Origin: Paenirhizobium naphthalenivorans
GTDB lineage: Bacteria; Pseudomonadota; Alphaproteobacteria; Rhizobiales; Rhizobiaceae
Direction: 5' to 3'
DNA: 64,000 nt
Assembly: GCF_007992095.1 (NCBI RefSeq)
Contig: NZ_BJZP01000001.1
Span: 1 to 64,000, forward strand
The notes under the pieces were generated by a model. The model did no database searches. It was not told the origin of the DNA and saw only the letters and a program-made list of their open reading frames with translations. The position numbers and the translations under genes were made by a program. This document shows positions 1 to 8,551 of the stretch, one piece after another. The first letter of the stretch is position 1; every line of letters starts with the position of its first letter.

Positions 1-17
1 GCTTTTTCGTTGGCTGC

Positions 18-485
18 TCAGCAGCCGCTGTCGGCCCGGATCGACTTGATGAAGGCGCGGCCATCTCGGTGGGTGGTGGTGACGGTGGTGCGGCCATCGC
101 AGACCCTTTCGCCGTCGCGAAATCGATAGGACGAGAAACCTGCGGTCGGCATGCACGCGGCTGTCGCGCAATGTCCTCATGCCCGTGTTGGTTTCTTCGG
201 TCGGCACGAGCTGCACTTCATCGAAGCGGACCTTGGGATCGGCGAAATCGGCGTTTCCCGCCAGGCAGATGTCCTCGTCGAGCTTGAGGATATAATATAG
301 CCGGGTTCGGGCGTGTCGCCCTTCTGGACATCCTCGAAGTTCGGCGGTCCCGGAAAGATGTGATGGGTGAGCACGCCGCTGAGGCTCGACGGCTGGCTTT
401 TGGCGAGGTCGAAACAGCCGGCAAACGCAGATGTGGGGAATAGCGATGCGGCCGTCAAAATGAAAACCGAAAGCCTCTTTTGCAT
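18..485 (-). pseudogene. DUF4431-like secreted protein gene, disrupted by two compensating frameshifts
   Basis: The gene starts at ATG 485 with a clear signal peptide (MQKRLSVFILTAASLFPTSAFA), then reads FDLAKSQPSSLSGVLTHHIF up to GYI near 295. From there the sense continues only in another frame (LKLDEDICLAGN, then VRFDEVQLVPTEETN). Near 140-165 it returns to the first frame and ends in VCDGRTTVTTTHRDGRAF...DSGC with TGA at 18-20. In the first frame alone a stop comes at 177, giving 102 residues. The rejoined product would be about 155 residues, and its GYILKLDEDICLAG segment resembles DUF4431 proteins. Because start and stop are in the same frame, the two shifts cancel. Either the gene is decaying or there are two sequencing errors; the AT-rich run at 290-299 is a likely site for one of them. 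Function unknown. Confidence 0.55.
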
Positions 486-674
486 CTTTTAGCCTCCGTG
501 TTGCGCCGTCGCTTTTCTAGCACCTTTGCAACCGGATCGCATCCGCTGCCCAAAGACGTGGCACACGACCGAAATCGACGTAATCTTGCTTCGTGGATAC
601 TCCGAGAGAGGGATTGTTGCGCAACTCGCATCCGTTTTTCTGGTAAAGTTTCAAAATACGATAGGTCAGTATTG

Positions 675-703
675 TTGACATATCGAGCTATTCATGGTTA
701 TCT
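675..703 (+). promoter_or_regulatory. Sigma-70-type promoter of the aminotransferase gene
   Basis: TTGACA at 675-680 and TTATCT at 698-703 are separated by exactly 17 bases, a near-consensus vegetative promoter. Transcription would begin near 710, leaving a short leader that contains the ribosome binding site GAGGAAA (726-732) ahead of the GTG start at 738. Confidence 0.65.
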
Positions 704-737
704 GAGTGTATTCTAAAAACACTTCGAGGAAACTCCC

Positions 738-1961
738 GTGCTGAATTGGGACCATATCTTCGCGACGCGGTCGTCGCGCATGCGTGCATCCGAAATCCGA
801 GAACTACTGAAGCTTCTTGAGCGTCCGGACATCATCTCGTTTGCCGGCGGCATTCCCGATCCGGCACTCTTTCCCGACGAGGCTTTCAAGGCGGCTTATG
901 CCGATATCTTTAGTTCCGACCAGGCTGCGGCAGCACTCCAGTATTCGGTGAGCGAGGGCTACAAGCCACTGCGTGACTGGCTGAAGGGCGAGATGGCCAA
1001 GATCGGCATTCCGTGCACGGCCGACAACATCTTCATCACCTCCGGCTCACAACAGGCGCTGGACTATCTCGGCAAGCTGTTCCTGTCGCCGAAGGATACG
1101 GCGCTGGTTGGCTGGCCGACCTATCTCGGCGCGCTTCAGGCCTTCAATGCCTATGAGCCTAATTACGACCAGCTCACACTCGGCAACCGTACGCCGGAAA
1201 GCTACAGGGCGGCAGCGGAAAACCTCGGCGGCGAGGTGAAGTTCGCCTATCTTTCCGCCGATTTCGCCAATCCCACAGGCGAGACCGTCGACCTCGACGG
1301 ACGCCGCCGCCTGCTCAAGCTGGCCGATGAACTCGATATCGCCATTATCGAAGATGCCGCTTACCAGTCGCTGCGCTATGACGGCGAGGCGATCCCGCCG
1401 ATCCTGGCGCTGGAGATCGCCAAAAAGGGCTCGATCGAGAACACTCGCACGATTTACAGCGGCTCCTTTTCCAAGACGCTGGCGCCGGGCCTCCGGGTCG
1501 GCTTCGTGGTCGCGGCAATGCCGGTTATCCGCAAGCTCGTGCTGATGAAGCAGGCCGCCGACCTTCACTCGTCCACCATCAACCAGATGGCTGTCGCCCA
1601 TGTCGCGACACGGCATTTCGACCAGCAGGTCGCCAAGATTCGCGCCGCCTATAGCGCGCGGCGCGACGCCATGCTGAAGGCGCTGGAGAAATATATGCCG
1701 GCCGGCACGACCTGGACGCGGCCGGAGGGCGGAATGTTTATATGGGTGACCTTGCCGGTGGGAATGGATGGGGCCGAACTGCTGGCGCGCTCAATCGAAA
1801 CCGAGAAAGTGGCCTTCGTGCCGGGGCAGGCGTTTTTCGCCGACCGCTCGGGCGCCAATACGCTCAGGCTGTCGTTTTCCTGCGCCAATGAGGCGGTGAT
1901 CGACGAGGGCATCAAGCGGCTCGGCCGGCTGGTCAGCGGTGCAATGGCCGTTGCGGCTTGA
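738..1961 (+). CDS. PLP-dependent aminotransferase, class I/II (2-aminoadipate/MocR-like type)
   Basis: This is a cytoplasmic fold-type I aminotransferase of 407 residues, the usual length for the LysN/2-aminoadipate and MocR-related group. Landmarks in order are SFAGGIPDPALFP near the N-terminus, the TSGSQQALDYLG cofactor-phosphate loop, the FANPTGETVD segment, IIEDAAYQSLRYDG (Asp for the pyridine nitrogen), and SGSFSKTLAPGLRVGF, which holds the Schiff-base Lys. There is no fused GntR DNA-binding domain, so it is an enzyme rather than a MocR regulator. It starts at GTG 738 behind GAGGAAA and a strong promoter, and stands alone. The amino donor cannot be deduced; aromatic, branched-chain or 2-aminoadipate substrates are all possible in this group. 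Confidence 0.9.
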   Translation: MLNWDHIFATRSSRMRASEIRELLKLLERPDIISFAGGIPDPALFPDEAFKAAYADIFSSDQAAAALQYSVSEGYKPLRDWLKGEMAKIGIPCTADNIFITSGSQQALDYLGKLFLSPKDTALVGWPTYLGALQAFNAYEPNYDQLTLGNRTPESYRAAAENLGGEVKFAYLSADFANPTGETVDLDGRRRLLKLADELDIAIIEDAAYQSLRYDGEAIPPILALEIAKKGSIENTRTIYSGSFSKTLAPGLRVGFVVAAMPVIRKLVLMKQAADLHSSTINQMAVAHVATRHFDQQVAKIRAAYSARRDAMLKALEKYMPAGTTWTRPEGGMFIWVTLPVGMDGAELLARSIETEKVAFVPGQAFFADRSGANTLRLSFSCANEAVIDEGIKRLGRLVSGAMAVAA

Positions 1962-2043
1962 GCGGGTAGGCAGTCATCCAGTGAAGGTGTAAAGGGCTGC
2001 CGCTGACCCGGCGCCTGCTTCGCTCCCGGGGTAGCGCCGACCC

Positions 2044-3951
2044 TTAATCGGGCGCCAGTACAATGACCATATCCTGGGCGCTATAGCTCAGCATTTCCGA
2101 ACGGGACGGGTTGACGGTCACACCGCCGAGATTGCGGTGATCCGCGTCGTCCTCGCGCTGGCGGCGGTAGCCGATGGCGATTTCGCCGCGCCGGAGGGCC
2201 GCGAGCGCGATGGTGAAGAAGTTCACCGGGCGGTCGATGGAGACATAGTCACTCATCGGGCGCATGTAGATCTCCGAACCGTCCTCATCGAGCAGTTCGG
2301 CGAAGATTGCCGCCATGAAGGCGTTCTCCGAGGCTTGGGCGAGCATCAGGCTGACCAGCTTGTTGCTGACGACGAAATCGTCGGCACGCGTCACCTCGGC
2401 AAGTTCCCTGTTCCTGACATCCGTCATCTCGCTGACGACGTTGATGTGGAGGCCGGCGCCCTCGGCGATCTTGCGGATGTGCAGAAGGGTGATCAGGGTC
2501 CGGGTGTCGGCCGACTGCATGGTCATGTGGTCGCTGTAGCCGAGCACCAGCACATGGTCGAATCCGGGGATGTTCAGCCCATCGAGAGCGACGCGGCTGC
2601 TGGTGTCAATTACATGGTGCTCCATCGCCATATTGCCGTTCGGCAGGCGAAGGCCCGCGATGTCTGCCTCAAACTCGGGCGTGTCCGCGGCGATCGTCAG
2701 GTGGGAGCCCGGGGCGACGTACCGGCAAAGCTCGGTGGCGATGATCGGGCCGCGTCGGTTCCAGCCGAGAATCAGGGTGCGTTCCGGGCCCAGAGGATGC
2801 TTCACCGGCGGCAGAATGGCATCCTTGGCGAAGTTGACCTCTTTACCCCATGTGCGGATCGAGGCGTCATCCTCGGCGATGATCACGGCGCGCTCGCCTG
2901 GCTCGATGACGCGGTTCGGAGCCGGGTTGAGATGGACCTTACCGGCGCGGTCGCAAAGCCCGATCAGCGTGCAGTTCTCATAGGTCATGACGCCGGCGGC
3001 AAAAGGTTTGCCTTCCAGCGCCGGCTGCTCCAGCGTGTAGATTTCGCATCCATCGAAGTCGAGCAGTTCGGTGTAGACGGCGGAAAGGCCGGATTGGCGG
3101 CTGGTATGGACGACGATGCGCGAAATCAGGTCATCGGCCAGAACCATCTGCATTTCCTTGCCGCCGACGATGCAGGCGACTTCGGCATTCTGCGCATCGC
3201 GGATCTCTGCGGCGATCATGTAGGGTTCGGGTCGGCGGTGCGGATCGTTGACCAGCGCCAACACCGACTTGATAACCTGCGAATCCGGATCCTCGTCGTC
3301 CGGCGATAGCACGATGATCGAGCGCGAGTCTTGCGGATTGACGATGGCGAGGTCGTAGAGATCGGTGGGATCGCCATTGCGACAAACGACCTTGGTGTTT
3401 TTCAGATCGCCGACCTTGGTGGCGATCTCGTCCTCCATCTCGACCTTGTCCTTGTTCGCCATGATGACGATGCGCGGGCGGCGCCGGCTCTGGTTGGCGA
3501 TCACCAGTTCGGAAATGACATCGAAAATCGACGAGGACCAGTTGAGGATGATGGTATGGTCTTGTTCCAGGACGCGCGAGCGGCCTTTGCGAAGTTCGTC
3601 GAGCTTGCTCTCCAAGCCGGAGCTTAGCACACCGATCAAGGCCGAGAACACGAAGATGCCGGCGATTGTCACGAACAGAGATACGCCGCGGAACGGCCAG
3701 CCGACGTCACCGCCCATGGTGCCGGCGTCCATGGTTCGCATCAGTGATTCCCAGGCGCCTTCGACGAAGCTGACCGGTTCACCGCCGTCGGGGGCAATGC
3801 CGGTGAGGGCCAGGAAAAGGGCGGCGACCAAAATGACGACGAGCGAAATCACACTAAGCCAACCGATCAGTGCGATGGCGCCGCCAGCCATGCTTTTGTC
3901 GAACTCATAGCGTAGCCGCGCCCGCAAATTACTGCCGCTATTCTTCGTCAT
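2044..3951 (-). CDS. CASTOR/POLLUX-related ion channel with RCK/TrkA-N-like domains
   Basis: About 635 residues. One or two hydrophobic segments lie near residues 25-45 (GGAIALIGWLSVISLVVILVAA) and 95-115 (FVTIAGIFVFSALIGVLSSG), separated by an acidic pore-like loop. After them comes a long cytoplasmic region with two Rossmann-like NAD-binding (RCK) halves, HTIILNWSSSIFDVISEL and RTLILGWNRRGPIIATEL. The GW/NW-(S/N)RRG style nucleotide loops and overall order match the bacterial relatives of plant CASTOR/POLLUX (DMI1) channels, which conduct cations. I start at ATG 3951 (MTKNSGS), preceded by AGGACAG, rather than at 4020, since the 23 extra residues look non-coding. It is monocistronic and divergent from the ABC operon to the right. 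The transported ion is not shown by the sequence. Confidence 0.85.
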   Translation of the reverse strand: MTKNSGSNLRARLRYEFDKSMAGGAIALIGWLSVISLVVILVAALFLALTGIAPDGGEPVSFVEGAWESLMRTMDAGTMGGDVGWPFRGVSLFVTIAGIFVFSALIGVLSSGLESKLDELRKGRSRVLEQDHTIILNWSSSIFDVISELVIANQSRRRPRIVIMANKDKVEMEDEIATKVGDLKNTKVVCRNGDPTDLYDLAIVNPQDSRSIIVLSPDDEDPDSQVIKSVLALVNDPHRRPEPYMIAAEIRDAQNAEVACIVGGKEMQMVLADDLISRIVVHTSRQSGLSAVYTELLDFDGCEIYTLEQPALEGKPFAAGVMTYENCTLIGLCDRAGKVHLNPAPNRVIEPGERAVIIAEDDASIRTWGKEVNFAKDAILPPVKHPLGPERTLILGWNRRGPIIATELCRYVAPGSHLTIAADTPEFEADIAGLRLPNGNMAMEHHVIDTSSRVALDGLNIPGFDHVLVLGYSDHMTMQSADTRTLITLLHIRKIAEGAGLHINVVSEMTDVRNRELAEVTRADDFVVSNKLVSLMLAQASENAFMAAIFAELLDEDGSEIYMRPMSDYVSIDRPVNFFTIALAALRRGEIAIGYRRQREDDADHRNLGGVTVNPSRSEMLSYSAQDMVIVLAPD

Positions 3952-4283
3952 ATTATCGGTCTGTCCTTGAAAATACTGTAATTCCGCATTGCAGGAATTG
4001 CGCCTCGCCGCAATAACCAAGCGTGAGAGAGCGGTATATGACCGATAAAAGTCTGAAAAAGAGGGTCTATCTGCCAGGTTTGCCGAACATTTCTCGTTCG
4101 GGGCGAGCCGCCCGCCAGATGTGACGATGGAGATCGGCGACCGGTGACTGGAGGATCATCATCGGTCGGCCAGGCTACGAAAAGCGGCGAGGGCGCCGCT
4201 CGGCGGCAAACGAGCCTGAGTGTCATTTGCCTGTTATATCCCGGCACTAAGCAGCGACCTCTTATCCACACGAGGACGTTCCG
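3952..4283. other. Divergent gene-free region between the channel gene and the ABC operon
   Basis: There are 332 bases with no convincing gene. A long minus-strand frame crosses it but runs antisense through the substrate-binding protein and has no coding character. The right half carries the Pho-box-like repeat at 4220-4237 and ACGAGGACG as ribosome binding site for the gene at 4284. Confidence 0.6.
4220..4237 (+). promoter_or_regulatory. Pho-box-like direct repeat
   Basis: GTGTCAT-TTGC-CTGTTAT matches the rhizobial PhoB consensus CTGTCAT-N4-CTGTCAT at 12 of 14 positions with the correct 4-base spacer, in the orientation of the ABC operon and 46 bases before its start codon. The second half doubles as a plausible -10 (TTATAT). 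It suggests induction of the importer by phosphate starvation. A chance match is possible. Confidence 0.45.
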
Positions 4284-5264
4284 ATGAAAATCATGCTCTC
4301 CGCCTTTACCGCTCTGGCCGCTTTTGGCTTCATGGTGGCCTCCGCCAACGCTGAAAACCTGGTGCTCTACACAAGCCAGCCCAACGCGGACGCACAGGCG
4401 ACGGTCGACGGCTTCATGGCCGAAAATCCCGACATCAAGGTGGAGTGGGTGCGCGACGGCACGCCGAAGATCATGGCCAAGCTGATGGCCGAGATCGAAG
4501 CCGGTAACCCGGCAGCCGACGTGCTGTTGATTGCTGACACCGTCACGCTGCAGCGGATGAAGGAAGCCGGTCAGCTGATGGCCTACAAGTCGCCGGAAGC
4601 GGCAAATTACGACGCCAGCCTCTATGATGCCGACGGCGCCTATTACGCGACGAAGCTGATCACCACCGGCATCATGTACAACACGGCCGCCACGATGAAG
4701 CCGACCAGCTGGGCCGATCTCACCAAGCCGGAAGCCAAGGGCCTCGTAGCCATGCCGAGCCCCCTGACCTCGGGCGCCGCCCTGATCCACGCCCAGACCC
4801 TTGCCGGCGTTTCTGGTCTCGGCTGGGATTACTACAAGGCGCTGCAGGCCAATGGTGCGGTCGCCGCTGGCGGAAACGGTGCCGTGCTGAAGGCAGTCGC
4901 GTCGGGCGAGAAGGCCTATGGCGTGGTCGTCGACTACATGCCGATCCGCGAGAAGGCCAAGGGCGCCCCGGTCGAGTTCGTCTTCCCGACAGAAGGTGTC
5001 TCCGCCGTGACCGAGCCGGTTGCCATCCTGTCGACCACCAAGCATGCAGAGGCGGCCAAGAAGTTCGTCGACTATGTGCTGTCGGAAAACGGTCAGCAAG
5101 GCTTCCTCAAGCTCGGTTATATCCCGGCCCGCAACGGCATGCCGGTTCCGGAAGGCTTCCCCGCCCGCGACACGATCAAGGTCCAGTCGCTTGACGCCGC
5201 TGCCGCCCTCAAATCGAGCGAAGCCGATCTGAAGACCTTCTCGGGCATCTTCGGCACCAACTGA
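4284..5264 (+). CDS. ABC transporter periplasmic substrate-binding protein (ferric/2-aminoethylphosphonate family)
   Basis: 326 residues with a Sec signal peptide ending ASANA-ENLVLYTS. The mature part begins with the LVLYTSQPNADAQATVDGF pattern of the extracellular solute-binding class that includes FbpA/AfuA (ferric iron) and PhnS (2-aminoethylphosphonate). The segments NPAADVLLIADTVTLQRMKEAG, GLGWDYYKAL and VVDYMPIREKAKGAPVEFVFP are typical of this class. It is the first gene of an importer operon, 12 bases before the permease. Whether the ligand is ferric iron or a phosphonate is open: the Tyr pair in GWDYY is not decisive, and the upstream Pho-box-like repeat favours a phosphorus compound. 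Confidence 0.85.
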   Translation: MKIMLSAFTALAAFGFMVASANAENLVLYTSQPNADAQATVDGFMAENPDIKVEWVRDGTPKIMAKLMAEIEAGNPAADVLLIADTVTLQRMKEAGQLMAYKSPEAANYDASLYDADGAYYATKLITTGIMYNTAATMKPTSWADLTKPEAKGLVAMPSPLTSGAALIHAQTLAGVSGLGWDYYKALQANGAVAAGGNGAVLKAVASGEKAYGVVVDYMPIREKAKGAPVEFVFPTEGVSAVTEPVAILSTTKHAEAAKKFVDYVLSENGQQGFLKLGYIPARNGMPVPEGFPARDTIKVQSLDAAAALKSSEADLKTFSGIFGTN

Positions 5265-5276
5265 TCGAACGGATCA

Positions 5277-6971
5277 ATGCCGCAACCCCTTGCCAAAGCG
5301 AACAGCCAGCCCCGCTGGCTGTTTCCTTTTGTTGTCTCCTTCGTCGCCCTCTTGTGCGTCCTGCCGCTGGCGCGACTTGTCGCCGCCGGCGTTTCCACCT
5401 TCTTTTCCGGCCGGGCTCTGGACCTGCTGCTGGAGCCGGCCGTCTGGTCGGCGGCTGTCAACACGCTCAGCACTTCCTTTTTTGGCATGATCGCGGCCGT
5501 TGTCATCGGCGGGCTCTTCGCTCTTTCACTGACGCTCGCCGACGTGCGCGGCAAGTGGCTGATGAGCTTCCTCTTCATGCTGCCGACGATGATCCCACCG
5601 CAGGTCCAGGCGCTGGCCTGGGTTGGTATGTCCGGCCCGTCGAGCCCGCTCTTGAAGGCGCTCGGTATCGCGCCGCCAATGGGCAGCCCCCAGCCGCTCT
5701 ATTCGGTTGGCGGTATTGCGCTACTCTACGGTGTGCAGCATGCACCTCTCGTCTACCTGTCGCTCCGGGCGGGGCTTCTGGCGCTGCCGCGGGACGGCAT
5801 CGAGGCGGCCAAGCTCGCCGGTGCCTCGCCGCTACGGGTTCTGAGAGACATTATCCTGCCGCTGTCCCTGCCGGGCATCGTTGCAGGCGCGGCGATCGCT
5901 TTCGTTTCAGGTGTAGGTAATTTCGGCATTCCGGCGATCCTTGGAATCCCGGCGCAGATCTACACCCTGCCGACGCTGATCTACTCGCGTCTCGCCAGCT
6001 TCGGCGGTAGTACCTTCGGTGATATTGCGGTCCTGTCGGCGATGATCGGTCTGATGGCGGTGGCTGGCCTGCGTGTCCAGGAACGGGCGCTGAGGGGCAA
6101 GGACTACCGCGTGATCGGGCTTTCCGGCGCCGCTGCGACCTTCCGGCTTGGACGCTGGCGGCCGCTGCTCGAGGCCTTGCTGTGGATCCTGCTGTTCGTC
6201 ATGCTGATCGCCCCCTTTGCTGCCCTTGTCTCGGCTTCGCTGGTGCCGGCTTATGGCATCGTGCTGACGCTCAAGACCGCCTCGTTCTCGGCCTACGAGG
6301 AAATCCTGTTCCGCCAGAACGTCACCCAAACCGCCTTTGCCAATTCCCTTTTCCTCGCGAGCACCACCGCGTTTGGCCTGCTGGTGATCGGGGTGCTGGC
6401 CGGTTACACCCTGACCCGCGGCGGGAGCCGCTGGACAGGCCTGCTGTCGGCGATGATCGAGATCCCCTATGCGCTGCCGGGCATCGTGATCTCGGTCGCC
6501 TTTGTGCTGCTTTTCGCCGCTCCACTGCCGCTCCTCGGCGTGACCATTTACGGAACGATCTGGATCATCCTCGCCGCGTATTTCGCCAGTTTCCTTGCCG
6601 TCGGGCTGAAACCGGTGGTGAGCGCATTGCGTCAGCTCGACCCGGCGCTTGAGGAAGCGGCCCGGCTGTCGGGCGCCAGTTTCTACCGGCGGCTGTTCGA
6701 CATCATCGTTCCACTGATCGCGCCAGCCGCCGGCGCCTCGGTGATCCTGGTCTTTCTCATTTCCTGCAACGAATTGACTGTCTCGGCCCTTCTCTGGTCG
6801 GCCGGTACTCAGACACTCGGCGTTGCGATCTATAATCTCGATGACAGCGGCTCCTACGATCTCGCCTCGGCGCTTTCCGTTCTGGTGGTGCTGATGGTCG
6901 TGGTGCTGATGCTGCTGCTCGAACTCGTGGCGGCCCGGCTGCCGAAAGGAGTCGTCCCATGGCGAAACTGA
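5277..6971 (+). CDS. ABC transporter permease, two permease domains in one chain
   Basis: 564 residues forming the inner-membrane channel of the importer. Two binding-protein-dependent transport permease domains are fused. Each ends in an ATPase-contact (EAA) loop: EAAKLAGASPLRVLRDIILPL in the first half and EAARLSGASFYRRLFDIIVPL in the second. About 12 transmembrane helices are visible in all. Fused permeases of this length occur in the FbpB/SfuB ferric systems and in the PhnV-type 2-aminoethylphosphonate systems, so the architecture does not separate the two. Its last 13 bases overlap the ATPase gene, implying translational coupling. Confidence 0.88.
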   Translation: MPQPLAKANSQPRWLFPFVVSFVALLCVLPLARLVAAGVSTFFSGRALDLLLEPAVWSAAVNTLSTSFFGMIAAVVIGGLFALSLTLADVRGKWLMSFLFMLPTMIPPQVQALAWVGMSGPSSPLLKALGIAPPMGSPQPLYSVGGIALLYGVQHAPLVYLSLRAGLLALPRDGIEAAKLAGASPLRVLRDIILPLSLPGIVAGAAIAFVSGVGNFGIPAILGIPAQIYTLPTLIYSRLASFGGSTFGDIAVLSAMIGLMAVAGLRVQERALRGKDYRVIGLSGAAATFRLGRWRPLLEALLWILLFVMLIAPFAALVSASLVPAYGIVLTLKTASFSAYEEILFRQNVTQTAFANSLFLASTTAFGLLVIGVLAGYTLTRGGSRWTGLLSAMIEIPYALPGIVISVAFVLLFAAPLPLLGVTIYGTIWIILAAYFASFLAVGLKPVVSALRQLDPALEEAARLSGASFYRRLFDIIVPLIAPAAGASVILVFLISCNELTVSALLWSAGTQTLGVAIYNLDDSGSYDLASALSVLVVLMVVVLMLLLELVAARLPKGVVPWRN

Positions 6972-7987
6972 TCCTGCACAAGCTTTGCAAGGACTATGGC
7001 ACCGGCAAGCCGGCGGTGAACGACGTGTCGCTGGAGATCCGCGAGGGTGGATTCCTCGCACTGCTCGGCCCGTCCGGCTGCGGCAAGACCACTGTGCTCA
7101 GGATGATCGCCGGTTTCGAAACGCCCAGCGACGGTTCCATCCTTTTGGGCGAGCGGGTGCTGGCGGACGCCAGCGGCGTCGTTCCGCCGGAGCGACGCAA
7201 CATGGCCATGGTCTTTCAGTCCTACGCGCTGTGGCCGCATATGACGGTTGCCGACAATGTCAGCTATCCGCTCAAGGTCCGCGGCATTTGCGGTCAGAGC
7301 TATCGCGACAAGGTCATGGAGGCGCTGAAGGCGGTACGGCTTGAGGCTTATGTCGAACGGCGGCCGGCCGATCTCTCGGGCGGTCAACGCCAGCGTGTTG
7401 CGCTTGCCCGTTGCCTGGTGACGGCGCCGGATGTGGTGCTGCTCGATGAGCCGCTAGCCAATCTCGACCGGCACCTGCGCCAGGAAATGGAGGAGACTTT
7501 CCGAGAATTCCACGCCCGTTCCGGCGCGACGATGGTCTATGTCACCCATGACCAGGCCGAAGCCATGGCGTTGGCCACCGATGTGGCGGTTATGTCGGAG
7601 GGCAGGCTGTTGCAGGTCGCGCCGCCGGCCGAGATCTATGCCCGGCCGGAAGGCCGCCTCGTTGGCGGCTTGATCGGGCAGGGGGCGGTCATGACGCTGC
7701 CGGACAATGGCGGCGACCATCGTAATCTCGGCTGGGATGAGATCCTCGCCTTGTTCGTCGATGCCAGTGCCGGGCACCCGACCATGGAAATGCTGGTCAG
7801 GCCGCAGGACGTGGTGATTGGCGGCAGTGGTCTTCCCGCTGTGGTCGAGGGGGTGCTCTACGAAGGCGAACGCTATGCGGTCAGGTTGACGCTCGGCGAT
7901 GGCCAGAGACTGAGGGCCTATAGTCGGACGGCCTGCGCCGAGGGCGAGCGTGTGGCGGTGATAATCAGTGCGGGCTGGCGCCTGTGA
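6959..7987 (+). CDS. ABC transporter ATP-binding protein of the ferric/phosphonate-type importer
   Basis: 342 residues. Walker A is GPSGCGKTT, the Q-loop lies in MVFQSYALWPHMTV, the signature is LSGGQRQRVALAR, Walker B is VVLLDEPLANLD and the switch His is in YVTHDQAEAMA. The C-terminal 110 residues form a TOBE/MOI-like regulatory domain (MEMLVRPQDVVI...AVRLTLGDGQRLRAYS), as in FbpC/PotA/PhnT. It overlaps the permease gene by 13 bases and closes the three-gene operon. Energises uptake at the inner membrane; substrate as for the binding protein. Confidence 0.9.
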   Translation: MAKLILHKLCKDYGTGKPAVNDVSLEIREGGFLALLGPSGCGKTTVLRMIAGFETPSDGSILLGERVLADASGVVPPERRNMAMVFQSYALWPHMTVADNVSYPLKVRGICGQSYRDKVMEALKAVRLEAYVERRPADLSGGQRQRVALARCLVTAPDVVLLDEPLANLDRHLRQEMEETFREFHARSGATMVYVTHDQAEAMALATDVAVMSEGRLLQVAPPAEIYARPEGRLVGGLIGQGAVMTLPDNGGDHRNLGWDEILALFVDASAGHPTMEMLVRPQDVVIGGSGLPAVVEGVLYEGERYAVRLTLGDGQRLRAYSRTACAEGERVAVIISAGWRL

Positions 7988-8017
7988 GCCGTCAGCCGGC
8001 TGGCTGTAGCGTGTCGA

Positions 8018-8389
8018 CTATTGCGCGCCAGAGCAGACCCAGCGCGTCACGCGGCATTGCGCAGCATGCTGGTTACATACGCTGATCGCTTCCAGTTCGG
8101 CGCGCCGGCGATCTCCTCCCCATCCGGATCCCCATCCGCCATCCTGCCCGACGGCAAGCGCGCCGCAGCCGTTCTTGAACCAGATTGCCACGCGGCAACC
8201 GCTGGCGCGATTTGAGCATTCGCGCAAGGCCCGCCGCTCGGCATCGGCGCGCGTCGAAAAGGAATGCGACCAGCCGTCGGCGCGGGTGGAGGGTGAATAA
8301 GCGATCGCGCCGTAGCTGTCGGCAAAGGCCGCAGCCGGCGTCAGTATAGTGAAGGCGAGGACGGCAAGGCATGACTGTGGTTTGCGCAT
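8018..8389 (-). CDS. DUF4189 domain-containing secreted protein
   Basis: 123 residues: a signal peptide (to AAAFA-DSYGAIAYS) followed by one DUF4189 domain, recognisable by YGAIAYSPST...GWSHSFSTRADAERRALREC, CRVAIWFKNGCGALAVG and a final AELEAISVCNQHAAQCRVTRWVCS. Six Cys in the mature part probably form three disulfides. I prefer ATG 8389, 6 bases after GGGGAG, to the TTG two codons upstream, which abuts the ribosome binding site. The domain is widespread in proteobacterial periplasmic proteins and has no established biochemical role. Confidence 0.8.
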   Translation of the reverse strand: MRKPQSCLAVLAFTILTPAAAFADSYGAIAYSPSTRADGWSHSFSTRADAERRALRECSNRASGCRVAIWFKNGCGALAVGQDGGWGSGWGGDRRRAELEAISVCNQHAAQCRVTRWVCSGAQ

Positions 8390-8551
8390 GTACAACTCCC
8401 CGGTTATGCAGATTGGTCTATCATAGGATGATCAACGGGTTGGGTGGAAGGACGTTTTTTGGGCGCCGCGTCCAACTGGAGGTGCGCCGACACTGGCGTG
8501 TCGCTGTTCATGCGCTAGGTTGGGGGCAACGGCACCGAGAGGACGAGAAGC

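Noticed and set aside
2137..3309. A 390-residue plus-strand frame over the channel gene
   Set aside because: Antisense to the CASTOR-like gene; residue composition is Asp/Arg/Val/His-rich as usual for such shadows.
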